Assembly (NCBI RefSeq): GCF_008040105.1
Contig: NZ_VRMG01000001.1
Location: 1 to 64,000, forward strand
DNA length: 64,000 bases
Source of the DNA: Lacisediminihabitans profunda
GTDB lineage: Bacteria; Actinomycetota; Actinomycetes; Actinomycetales; Microbacteriaceae
Direction: 5' to 3'
In this document: piece by piece, positions 23,820 through 31,870 of the stretch
How positions within the stretch are numbered: the stretch's first letter is position 1
Layout of the letters: every line of letters starts with the position of its first letter
Program-made: the position numbers and the translations under genes
The notes under the pieces: model-generated
What the model saw: the letters and a program-made list of their open reading frames with translations, nothing else
Databases searched by the model: none
Told to the model about the DNA's origin: nothing

Positions 23820-24616
23820 CTCTCTCCGAAGACACCCGCCCGGCGTCAACGCTGCCGTACACGCAGCCGGTGCTGAAGGCGACCGGCCTCGTCAAGACCT
23901 ACGGACGGGTCGTCGGACTCGACGGCGTCGACCTCGAGCTCTACCAGGGCGAGGTGCTCGCCGTGATCGGCGACAACGGCGCCGGCAAGTCCACGTTGAT
24001 CAAGTGCCTCACCGGGGCCGAGATCCCCGACGAGGGCCAGCTCCACCTGCAGGGCAGCCCGGTTCACTTCAAGCGGCCCCAGGATGCGAAGCTGTACGGG
24101 ATCGAGACCGTCTACCAGGGCCTCGCGGTCTCTCCGGCGCTCGACATCGCCAGCAATCTGTACCTGGGTCGCGAGCTGCGCAAGCCGGGAATCCTCGGCA
24201 GCGTGTTTCGCATGATGGACACGAAGACGATGCGGTCGAACTCCAAGCAGGAGCTCGACCGGCTCGGAATCTCGACCCTGCAGGACGTCACGGTTGCGAT
24301 CGAGAACCTCTCGGGTGGCCAGCGTCAGGCGGTCGCCGTGGCGCGAGCCGCCGCCTTCGGGTCCAAGGTCGTCGTGCTCGACGAGCCCACCGCGGCGCTC
24401 GGGGTTCGCGAGTCGAACCAGGTGCTCGAGCTGATCCGCCGGCTCCGTGACCAGGGCATCCCGGTGATCCTGGTGAGTCACAACATGCCTCACGTCTTCG
24501 ACGTCGCTGACCGCATCCACATCCAGCGTCTGGGCAAGCGAGCGGCGGTCATCACGCCGCAGTCGCACACCATGACCGAGGCCGTCGCGATCATGACGGG
24601 TGCGGCGACCGCGTAA
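23816..24616 (+). CDS. Sugar ABC transporter ATP-binding protein (FrcA-like)
   Basis: A 266-residue ATPase with a single nucleotide-binding domain: Walker A GDNGAGKSTLIK near residue 55, signature LSGGQRQAVAVARA near 163, Walker B KVVVLDEPTAAL near 183 and switch His in VSHNMPHV. Ribose-type systems usually have two fused domains; the single domain matches the FrcA type. The ATGA overlap with the permease indicates coupled translation. Confidence 0.93.
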   Translation: MTLSEDTRPASTLPYTQPVLKATGLVKTYGRVVGLDGVDLELYQGEVLAVIGDNGAGKSTLIKCLTGAEIPDEGQLHLQGSPVHFKRPQDAKLYGIETVYQGLAVSPALDIASNLYLGRELRKPGILGSVFRMMDTKTMRSNSKQELDRLGISTLQDVTVAIENLSGGQRQAVAVARAAAFGSKVVVLDEPTAALGVRESNQVLELIRRLRDQGIPVILVSHNMPHVFDVADRIHIQRLGKRAAVITPQSHTMTEAVAIMTGAATA

Positions 24617-24640
24617 CGCGGTCGTCCCGAAATCCGGGCG

Positions 24641-24985
24641 ATGAAGTCGTTGTATGCGGAGTTCACGGCGCTGGAGGGCGCCGCGGACCTGGTCGAGCAG
24701 TTGCTGAGGACGCTCGCGGAAGCGGTGCGCCGGGAGCCCGGAAACCTCGTCTTCGACGCCTACCGAAAGTCCGACGATCCGCAGGAATTCTTCGTGTTCG
24801 AGATCTATGCGGATGAGAGCGCGTTCCGTTCCCATCTGGAGCAGGAGCACGGGCGTGTCTTCAACGAGCGGCTCGCCGAACTCGTGCAGGGAGGGCGATC
24901 TCGACTCACCTGGCTGACCCCGGTCGCCCAGGTCGGGACGGCGGACGGCGCGGGCCGGCCGGACACTGGGGCACCGCAGGCCTGA
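24641..24985 (+). CDS. Antibiotic biosynthesis monooxygenase (ABM) domain protein
   Basis: A 114-residue protein with one ABM-type ferredoxin-like domain: YAEFTALEGAADLVEQLLRTL, EPGNLVFDAYRKSDDPQEFFVFEIYADESAFRSHLEQEH, as in quinol monooxygenase YgiN relatives. The tail is Gly/Pro-rich. It lies 24 bp after the transporter genes and is probably expressed with them. In several sugar loci such proteins are near dehydrogenases, but the role here is not clear. Confidence 0.8.
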   Translation: MKSLYAEFTALEGAADLVEQLLRTLAEAVRREPGNLVFDAYRKSDDPQEFFVFEIYADESAFRSHLEQEHGRVFNERLAELVQGGRSRLTWLTPVAQVGTADGAGRPDTGAPQA

Positions 24986-25168
24986 CGGACCGGCCGCCTC
25001 GCGACGCGCGAGTCAGGCTCGAGTTGGCCGTTTTAACAGTGAATTCACAGCCACGAGAACCGTGCCCTCGATGAGCCGAAAAACTCGTGGCGTGCCGGAA
25101 GATTCCGGCGGGCGTAGAGGCAAACTGCGATACGTGGCGATGTATTACATTCATCGGTCGCGAAAAAT

Positions 25169-25210
25169 CCCCGGAATTCCGGGGGAAATGACCGTCCCCC
25201 CTACTGGGGA
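25169..25210. promoter_or_regulatory. Paired C4/G4 palindromes upstream of the polysaccharide operon
   Basis: The 319-bp gap 24986-25304 has no gene and is AT-richer than its surroundings. It holds the perfect palindrome CCCCGGAATTCCGGGG (25169-25184) and, 10 bp on, TCCCCCCTACTGGGGA (25195-25210). The second matches CCCCCTTTACTGGGG at 42326-42340, which lies inside the promoter of a small membrane protein, so both may bind the same regulator. A weak hairpin CCACGAG/CTCGTGG (25051-25057 with 25084-25090) is the only other structure seen. Confidence 0.5.
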
Positions 25211-25304
25211 CTCGGAGGGGGACAATTTAAGCCTGTAGCGTTCAAGGTGGCCTCCCGAAAGCACGACCCGAATGCGTGCTGGCCGCTCTAGGAACCCAAC
25301 CCGA

Positions 25305-27614
25305 ATGATGATTCTTGGTACAACTACGCCTGCCCGCAAACGCCAGTGGGGGTCCGAACGCCGGACCGATCCGCTCCCCACCATTCATGCCACTCCGAGT
25401 GATCGCAAGGTCACCCTGGGTCGACTGGCGATCATCGCCACGGTGATCTTCTGGGTCGCCTATGTGATCTCCACGATCGTGCGCCAGTTCATCGAGAGCG
25501 GCAACACGTTCCGCTTCACCATGGAGGCGGTGTCCTACCTCGTCGTCGTCACCTTCCTGAGCTTCTCGGCCCTGATGTACCTGGTCGCACGGCAGGGGGC
25601 GCTCCAGCGGTTCCGTAGCCACGTGCGAGTGCCGCGCGCCGAGCTCGACCGCCACTTCGCGACCCACACCGGGTCGATGACGGTACTCGTGCCGTCCTAC
25701 GCCGAGGAACCGCAGGTCGTTCGACAGACCCTCTGGTCGGCCGCCCTCCAGGAGTACCCGTCGCTCCGAGTCGTCCTGCTGCTCGACGACCCGCCCTTCC
25801 CCACCGATCCGGTGATCGCCGCGCGGCTCGACGAGACGCGTGCCCTCGCCGCCGGCATCATGGCGGCGCTGCGTGCCCCGTCCGAGCGATTCACCGCGGC
25901 GCAGCTCGAGTTCGCCGCGACGCCCGAGTCCGGCTGGGTCGACAACGAAGACGTGCGCACCCTCTCCGCCCACTACGGCTGGGCGGCGCTCTGGCTCGAG
26001 CGCATGGCCGAAGACGAGGACAACGTCGACCACGTCGACAGGTTCTTCGTCGACCAGGTTCTCGGCGGCCTCTCCGAGGAGTTCCGGCTCATCGCCGCAG
26101 CCCTTCTCGCGGCCGCCAACGAGGGCTCTGCTCCGGCCAGGGCTCGGATGACGGAACTCTACCGTCGGCTGGCCTGGACCTTCAGCGCCGAGGTTCGCAC
26201 CTTCGAGCGCAAGCTGTACGCGTCCGTGTCCCACGAGGCGAACAAGGCGATGAACCTCAACTCCTACATCGGGCTGATGGGGGCGAGCTACCGTCACGAG
26301 AGCACTCCGAACGGAACGGTGCTCCGACGGGTAGAGCGTTCCGAGCTGGGCGACCTCGACGTGCCGGACTCCGAATACCTGCTCACCCTGGACGCGGACT
26401 CCCTGCTGCTTCGCGACTACTGCCTGCGACTCGTGCACCTGCTCGAGCAGCCGGAGAATGCGAGGGTCGCCGTGACGCAGACCCCGTACTCGTCCTTCCG
26501 CGGGGCCGGCACCCGCATCGAGCGCCTGGCCGGTGCGACCACCGACCTGCAGCACATCCTGCACCAGGGGATGTCCCACTTCGGCGCGACCTTCTGGGTG
26601 GGCGCGAACGCCGTCATCCGCAAGCGTGCCCTCGAGGACATCGTCGAGACCGAGCAGGTGGGCGGGTTCGAGATCCGCCGCTACGTGCAGGACCGCACCG
26701 TGATCGAGGACACCGAGTCGAGCATCGACCTCGGCACCCATGGGTGGACCCTGGTGAACTACCCGGAGCGCCTCAGCTACAGCGCGACGCCGCCGGACTT
26801 CGGTTCGCTTATCGTGCAGCGCCGGCGCTGGGCGAACGGCGGCCTGCTCATCCTGCCCAAGCTCTGGCGCCAGATGGCCGAGCGCAAACGCAACGGCCAG
26901 CGCATCTCGCGCATCGAGCTGGCACTTCGCCTCAACTACATGGCATCGATCGCCTGGGCGAGCTTCGGGCTCGTCTTCCTGCTCGCCTACCCGTACGACT
27001 CGCGGCTGCTCAGCCCGCTCGTGCTGTTCGCCGCCCTGCCGTACTTCCTCGCCATGGGCAGCGACCTGCGCTCGGCCGGCTACCGGTTCTCCGACGTGCT
27101 GCGCATCTACGGTTTCAACCTCATCCTGTTGCCGGTGAACCTCGCCGGCGTGTTCAAGTCGCTCCAGCAGGCGATCACCGGCAAGAAGATCCCGTTCGCC
27201 CGCACCCCCAAGGTGAAGAACCGCACGGCGGCACCGGTGCCCTACGTGGTCGCCCCATACCTCATCATCGCGTTCTCGGTGTTCACGCTCTGGCGTGACA
27301 TCGTCGAACAGAACTGGGGAAACGCCGCATTCGCCGCCTTCAACGCGGTGCTCGCCACCTGGGCGACACTGTCCTACATCGGTGTGTTCAACTCGATAGT
27401 GGATGTCTGGGTCGGCATGACCGGCTGGCTCTTCGTCGACAAGCCGCGGCGTTCGACCGCGAAGGAAGACCAGCAGACGGAGTCGCCGATCGACTGGCGC
27501 GCGGTGCTGTACCACGGGCATCCCGGCGCCGATCTTCCGGATGCGCTGCGGTCGGATCAACACTCGACGGGAGCCTCCGAGGCCGCCTCGGCCAACGGGC
27601 AGGTGGCGGCATGA
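25305..27614 (+). CDS. Processive family 2 glycosyltransferase (cellulose/chitin synthase-like)
   Basis: A 769-residue membrane glycosyltransferase. Two N-terminal helices (residues about 35-60 and 72-95) precede a long cytosolic catalytic domain with the Asp in LTLDADSLLL near 362, an acidic EDTESS near 468 and the processivity motif QRRRW near 504; four to six helices follow. About 150 extra residues sit between the first strand (MTVLVPSYAEEP) and the DAD motif. AGGAA precedes the chosen ATG. Its end overlaps the GH18 gene by 4 bp, so polymer synthesis and a secreted glycosidase-like protein are coupled. Confidence 0.88.
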   Translation: MMILGTTTPARKRQWGSERRTDPLPTIHATPSDRKVTLGRLAIIATVIFWVAYVISTIVRQFIESGNTFRFTMEAVSYLVVVTFLSFSALMYLVARQGALQRFRSHVRVPRAELDRHFATHTGSMTVLVPSYAEEPQVVRQTLWSAALQEYPSLRVVLLLDDPPFPTDPVIAARLDETRALAAGIMAALRAPSERFTAAQLEFAATPESGWVDNEDVRTLSAHYGWAALWLERMAEDEDNVDHVDRFFVDQVLGGLSEEFRLIAAALLAAANEGSAPARARMTELYRRLAWTFSAEVRTFERKLYASVSHEANKAMNLNSYIGLMGASYRHESTPNGTVLRRVERSELGDLDVPDSEYLLTLDADSLLLRDYCLRLVHLLEQPENARVAVTQTPYSSFRGAGTRIERLAGATTDLQHILHQGMSHFGATFWVGANAVIRKRALEDIVETEQVGGFEIRRYVQDRTVIEDTESSIDLGTHGWTLVNYPERLSYSATPPDFGSLIVQRRRWANGGLLILPKLWRQMAERKRNGQRISRIELALRLNYMASIAWASFGLVFLLAYPYDSRLLSPLVLFAALPYFLAMGSDLRSAGYRFSDVLRIYGFNLILLPVNLAGVFKSLQQAITGKKIPFARTPKVKNRTAAPVPYVVAPYLIIAFSVFTLWRDIVEQNWGNAAFAAFNAVLATWATLSYIGVFNSIVDVWVGMTGWLFVDKPRRSTAKEDQQTESPIDWRAVLYHGHPGADLPDALRSDQHSTGASEAASANGQVAA

Positions 27615-29155
27615 GCGCCCGTCGGTTGTCCATTCCCCGTCTCCTCGTCGCGGTCGTCGTGACGGCGGGCGTCGTGGCCGGCGGTCTCGTCGGAGCCCAG
27701 TGGGTCTCCGCCTCCGCCGAGAGTTCGCCGGAGGCCTGGTTCGCCGGCTATGCGGATGTCACGGCCACGCCGACATTCGCCTTCGAGTCCCCGGCGAGCA
27801 AGGCAGGCAAGAACGTGGTGCTGTCCTTCATCGTCGCGACCCCCGGCGACAATTGCGCACCCAGCTGGGGAGCGGCCTACTCGCTCGATGATGCGTCGGC
27901 CTCGCTCGACCTCGATCGGCGGATCGCCCGGCTGCAGCAGCAGGGCGGTGACATCGCCATCTCGTTCGGCGGCCTGACCAACGACGAGCTCGCCACCACC
28001 TGCACCGACGTGTCGAAGCTCGCGGCGGCCTACGCCTCGGTGATCGACCGCTACAAGGTGACCACCATCGATCTCGACATCGAGGGCGCCAACCTCTCAG
28101 ACAGTGCGGCGAACCAGCGGCGCGCGTCCGCCATCGCGAAGGTGCAGAAGGAGCGTCGCTCGCAGGGCAAGAACCTCGCGGTGTGGCTGACGCTGCCGGT
28201 CTCGCCGGCCGGACTCGCGACCGACGGCCAGTCCGCGGTGCGCGACACGCTCGCCAGGCACGTGGACCTCGCCGGCGTCAACGCCATGACGATGGACTAC
28301 GGCAACAGCCTGAAGGCGGGGACGAGCGAGCTCACCGGATCGACCCAGGCGCTCACGGCGACCCAGCGTCAGCTCGGGGTGCTCTATCGCCAGGCCGGAA
28401 CCAGGCTGTCGGACAAGACGCTCTGGAGCAAGATCGGCGCGACGCCGATGATCGGCCAGAACGACGTGCGGAGCGAGGTCTTCACCCTCGCCGCAGCCAA
28501 GGCCCTCAACGCGTTCGCCCTCGACAAGGGCATCGGCCGGGTTTCGATGTGGTCGCTCAACCGAGACAAGACCTGCGGCTCCAACTACGTCACCCTTAAG
28601 CTCGTCTCGGATGCCTGCAGCGGCATCCATCAGGGCGGCGTACGCTTCGCCGACGTGCTCAGCGCGGGCGTCAAGGGGCGGCCGCTGCTGTCCGCCGGAA
28701 CCGTCACCACGCCGGAACCGGTGAACAAGAGCGAGATCAAGGACGACCCGGCGACGAGCCCGTACGCGATCTGGTCGGCATCCTCGTCCTATCTGCAGGG
28801 CACCAAGATCGTCTGGCATCGCAATGTCTACCAGGCGAAGTGGTGGACCCGCGGCGACCTGCCAGACAACCCGGTGCTCAACGAGTGGGAGACCCCGTGG
28901 ACGCTCGTGGGCCCCGTGCTCAAGGGCGAGAAGCCGATCCCGGTGCCGACCCTCGCACCCGGCACCTATCCCGACTGGTCGGGAGCCGCGCAATATGACA
29001 AGGGCGCTCGCGTGCTGTTCGACGATGTGCCATTCGAGGCGAAGTGGTGGAACCAGGGCGAGAGCCCGGAGGCGGCGTCGTCGAACCCCGACAGTTCCGC
29101 CTGGGTTCCGCTGACGGTCGCGCAGATCAAGGAGATCGCCGCCACGGCGAAATAG
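27611..29155 (+). CDS. Secreted GH18 protein with two chitin-binding modules
   Basis: A 514-residue exported protein. A signal peptide of about 37 residues precedes a GH18 barrel (about 40-340) with strand-3 GDIAISFGG and the catalytic DLDIEG near residue 152. Chitin-oligosaccharide hydrolysis is therefore possible. Two carbohydrate-binding modules of the ChiC/CBM5-12 type follow, each with an AKWW aromatic motif (QAKWWTRGDLP near 415; FEAKWWNQGESP near 478). The ATG overlaps the synthase stop. It may trim, bind or release the polymer made by the synthase. Confidence 0.9.
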   Translation: MSARRLSIPRLLVAVVVTAGVVAGGLVGAQWVSASAESSPEAWFAGYADVTATPTFAFESPASKAGKNVVLSFIVATPGDNCAPSWGAAYSLDDASASLDLDRRIARLQQQGGDIAISFGGLTNDELATTCTDVSKLAAAYASVIDRYKVTTIDLDIEGANLSDSAANQRRASAIAKVQKERRSQGKNLAVWLTLPVSPAGLATDGQSAVRDTLARHVDLAGVNAMTMDYGNSLKAGTSELTGSTQALTATQRQLGVLYRQAGTRLSDKTLWSKIGATPMIGQNDVRSEVFTLAAAKALNAFALDKGIGRVSMWSLNRDKTCGSNYVTLKLVSDACSGIHQGGVRFADVLSAGVKGRPLLSAGTVTTPEPVNKSEIKDDPATSPYAIWSASSSYLQGTKIVWHRNVYQAKWWTRGDLPDNPVLNEWETPWTLVGPVLKGEKPIPVPTLAPGTYPDWSGAAQYDKGARVLFDDVPFEAKWWNQGESPEAASSNPDSSAWVPLTVAQIKEIAATAK

Positions 29156-29158
29156 CCC

Positions 29159-29172
29159 GGGACCTTCGGCCC
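29159..29172. promoter_or_regulatory. DevR/OsdR-like box before the universal stress gene
   Basis: GGGACCTTCGGCCC fits the palindromic GGGACC-nn-nGGCCC form described for DevR/OsdR-family dormancy regulators in actinobacteria, whose targets often include universal stress proteins. It ends 87 bp before the gene. The call rests on the match and context only. Confidence 0.5.
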
Positions 29173-29210
29173 TGCGGCCGGTACCCGAGCCCGTCACTCT
29201 GGTGGGTGGA

Positions 29211-29237
29211 GCCACCCGTCCCGCCCGGACGGGTGGC
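29211..29237 (+). terminator. Strong hairpin after the GH18 operon
   Basis: GCCACCCGTCC (29211-29221), a CGCCC loop and GGACGGGTGGC (29227-29237) form a perfect 11-bp stem followed by TTCC rather than a T-run. It may terminate the polysaccharide operon, or, if the box at 29159 drives the next gene, form a structure in its 5' leader. Confidence 0.55.
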
Positions 29238-29259
29238 TTCCTGAGCGGAGGGATGCGCC

Positions 29260-30117
29260 ATGGACGACAAGACCGTCGTGGGCTGGAACGACTCGATCCA
29301 CGCGCGGGTGGCTCTGGAGTGGGCAGTGGCCCGCGAACGATCCCGCAAGGGCCGGCTTCGCATCGTGCGCGTCGTCGACGATTCGGCGGGGGACTTCGAC
29401 GCCTCCTCGCTGCAGAAGGCGCTCACGGAGGCGAAGGACGCCGTCAGGGCCGAGGTGGCCCGCGTCGCGCAGGACGCGCCCAAGGTGGAGGTGAAGGGCG
29501 AGGTCGTGCACGGCGAGCCGGCGAGGGAACTCGGCCGCTTCTCGAACCCGAAGACGCTCCTGGTGGTGGGCACGCGGGAACGCGGCGGGCCGAGCGCCCG
29601 CTTCGCGTGGTCGATCGGCGCGAGGCTCGGCGGTGTCGCCCATGGTCCGATCGCGATCATCCCGACCGAGGTCGACCACACGCGCACGGGAGTCGTCGTG
29701 GGGGTGGACGAGACGGCGACGTCGATGGCGGCGGCCGCCTTCGCTGCGGCGGAAGCCAGGAGACTCGGCGGCGAGCTCACCGTCGTTCACGTGTGGACGG
29801 ATCCGCCGGTGTGGCAGGAGGCCTACGTTCCCGACGACGAATTCATCGGCTGGCTCGAACGCCAGCACGGTGAGGTGCTCGATGCGGCGATCACGGAGAT
29901 CGCCAAGGCGAACCCCGGACTGCCGATTCGACGGGTTCTCGCCCGCAATGCCCTGCCGGCCTGGGAGCTGCGCGAGGAGTCGCGGGGCGCGGCTTTGCTC
30001 GTGGTCGGAAACCGGGGCCGCCGGGGACTCACCCGCCTGCTTCTCGGTTCGGTGAGCCACACGATCGTGCTCAACATCGAGGTGCCGACGATCATCGTGG
30101 GGCGCAGCGCGAGCTGA
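29260..30117 (+). CDS. Tandem-domain universal stress protein
   Basis: A 285-residue protein with two UspA domains. The second keeps the ATP-binding pattern G-2x-G-9x-G-S in VVGNRGRRGLTRLLLGSVS (about 248-266); the first (VVGTRERGGPSARFAWSIG) is degenerate. A GGAGGG site precedes the ATG. Such proteins are typical members of actinobacterial hypoxia and dormancy regulons, consistent with the GGGACC/GGCCC box upstream. It converges on the zinc-finger SDR gene, 6 bp away. Confidence 0.92.
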   Translation: MDDKTVVGWNDSIHARVALEWAVARERSRKGRLRIVRVVDDSAGDFDASSLQKALTEAKDAVRAEVARVAQDAPKVEVKGEVVHGEPARELGRFSNPKTLLVVGTRERGGPSARFAWSIGARLGGVAHGPIAIIPTEVDHTRTGVVVGVDETATSMAAAAFAAAEARRLGGELTVVHVWTDPPVWQEAYVPDDEFIGWLERQHGEVLDAAITEIAKANPGLPIRRVLARNALPAWELREESRGAALLVVGNRGRRGLTRLLLGSVSHTIVLNIEVPTIIVGRSAS

Positions 30118-30123
30118 GCCGCG

Positions 30124-31587
30124 CTACCAGGCCGCCGGCTCGTAGTCCTTGAGGAAGACGCCGCTGATGTCCTCGCCGAGTTCTCCCCGCACGATCGGGT
30201 CGTAGACCCGCGCCGCTCCGTCCACGAGGTCGAGCGGGGCGTGGAATCCCTCCTCGGCGAGCCGCACCTTCGTCGGGTGGGGTCGCTCGTCCGTGATCCA
30301 GCCGGTGTCGACACTGGTCATGAGGATGCCGTCGCTCTCGAGCATCTCCTTGGCGCTCGTGCGGGTGAGCATGTTGAGCGCCGCCTTGGCCATGTTGGTA
30401 TGCGGATGCCCAGGACCCTTGTAGCCGCGCCCGAACTGGCCTTCCATGGCGGAGACGTTCACGATGTACTTCCGACGGGCCCGGGAGGCGGCCAGGGCGG
30501 GGCGCAGTCGCGACACCAGAAGGAACGGTGCCGTCACGTTGGCGAGCTGCACCTCGAGCATCTCGAGCGGGTCGACCTCGTGCACGAACTGGGTCCAGCT
30601 GTTCTGGTCGTGGTGGTCGGGCACCAGGCCGCCAGCATCGATCGCGGTGCCGGCCGCGAGCCGGGCGAGCGACGACGAACCGGCCGCGAGGGCGAGTTCG
30701 GTGAGCTCCTCCGCCGAGAGACCGCCGGCATTGGCGAGGATGGGGTGCGAGCCGACCGAGGCCGCGAGTGCCTGCGGGTGCGCGTCGTTCGTGTGCCCGA
30801 AGGTGAGCAGCTCGGGGAGCGGCCCGTCCGGCAGTGGCGCTGATTCGGCATCCGCGAGAGGCGCGTACGAGCCGGGGGAGCGGCGAACGGTCTGGGCGGC
30901 ATTGTTGATGAGGATGTCGAGCGGGCCTGCCTCGATCATCGCGTCGGTGAGACCGATCACCTGGGCCGGGTCCCGCAGGTCGATGCCGACCACGCGCAGG
31001 CGGTGCAGCCAGTCGTGGGAGTCGGGAAGCGAGGCGAACCGGCGCACGGCGTCGCGCGGGAAGCGGGTCGTGATGGTGGTGTGCGCCCCGTCGCGCAGCA
31101 GCCGCAGGGCGATGTACATGCCGATCTTCGCGCGGCCACCGGTGAGCAGGGCCGAGCGACCGGTGAGGTCCGTTCGGGCGTCGCGCTTGGCGTGGTTGAT
31201 CGCCGCGCAGTCCGGACAGAGCTGGTGGTAGAAGGCATCCACCTGGGTGTAGTGCTGCTTGCAGATGTAGCAGGGGCGCGACTTGAGCAGCGTTCCCGCC
31301 GTGGGGGCCGCGACGGTGATCGAGAGCGGGATGCCGCGGGTCTCGTCGTCGATGCGGTCCGGCGCCCCGGTGGCGGTGTTGGCCACCACCGCGCGGTCGG
31401 CATCCGCGATCTCCGCCCGTTTCTCGAGTCGACGGTTCTTCTTCACCGACTTGAACATGCGCGCGGTGGCCTGACGCACGGCGATGAAGTCGGGATGCTC
31501 CTCGTCGAGGGAGTCCATCGTCGCGAGCACGCGCAACGTCACCTCGAGGTCGGAGGGCGGAATATTGCTGGGCAGGGAGTCACTCAT
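30124..31587 (-). CDS. SDR-family protein with N-terminal zinc-binding segment
   Basis: A 487-residue protein that is much longer than a normal SDR. Residues 106-109 (CYIC) and 124-127 (CPDC) form a four-Cys metal site. The Rossmann domain begins at LLTGGRAKIGMY near 147, with ILINNAAQTVRR later. At the usual Tyr-x3-Lys site the sequence is HPHTNMAKAALNM, with Thr in place of the catalytic Tyr and the Lys kept. An insertion of about 90 residues follows the NNA motif. The start is MSDSLPSN; the upstream frame has no protein character. Function unknown; it may not be a conventional dehydrogenase. Confidence 0.82.
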   Translation of the reverse strand: MSDSLPSNIPPSDLEVTLRVLATMDSLDEEHPDFIAVRQATARMFKSVKKNRRLEKRAEIADADRAVVANTATGAPDRIDDETRGIPLSITVAAPTAGTLLKSRPCYICKQHYTQVDAFYHQLCPDCAAINHAKRDARTDLTGRSALLTGGRAKIGMYIALRLLRDGAHTTITTRFPRDAVRRFASLPDSHDWLHRLRVVGIDLRDPAQVIGLTDAMIEAGPLDILINNAAQTVRRSPGSYAPLADAESAPLPDGPLPELLTFGHTNDAHPQALAASVGSHPILANAGGLSAEELTELALAAGSSSLARLAAGTAIDAGGLVPDHHDQNSWTQFVHEVDPLEMLEVQLANVTAPFLLVSRLRPALAASRARRKYIVNVSAMEGQFGRGYKGPGHPHTNMAKAALNMLTRTSAKEMLESDGILMTSVDTGWITDERPHPTKVRLAEEGFHAPLDLVDGAARVYDPIVRGELGEDISGVFLKDYEPAAW

Positions 31588-31668
31588 GGGCTCAGGAAAG
31601 TCTACGGCCCGGGCCGCCTCGACCGCCGCCCCGACCGCCGCCGGGGCCGGTCCGGTCGACAGCCGCGC

Positions 31669-31720
31669 CCATTCGGGCCGAATGGCCGCTGCGCCGGGAT
31701 CACACCGGCCATTCGGCCCG
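31669..31720. promoter_or_regulatory. CATTCGG inverted-repeat cluster between divergent genes
   Basis: Bases 31674-31688 (CGGGCCGAATGGCCG) and 31706-31720 are perfect 15-bp reverse complements around 17 nt. The left arm is itself part of CCATTCGG-G-CCGAATGG (31669-31685). There are thus three CCATTCGG half-sites in alternating orientation in the 283-bp divergent gap. This could be an operator cluster for both neighbours. No regulator gene is adjacent. Confidence 0.55.
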
Positions 31721-31870
31721 TCTCGACGGTGAAAATTCGGCGAGGGTTGGCTGCGGCCACGATTTCTCGCCGCCGGCCTGTGGCGGCTGCTGGTCGTACC
31801 GGAGCGTCGCGGGTAGTCCGATCTCCGGCCGATCGTCCCCGCCGCGCGCGCAATGTGGCACGGTTGACCC

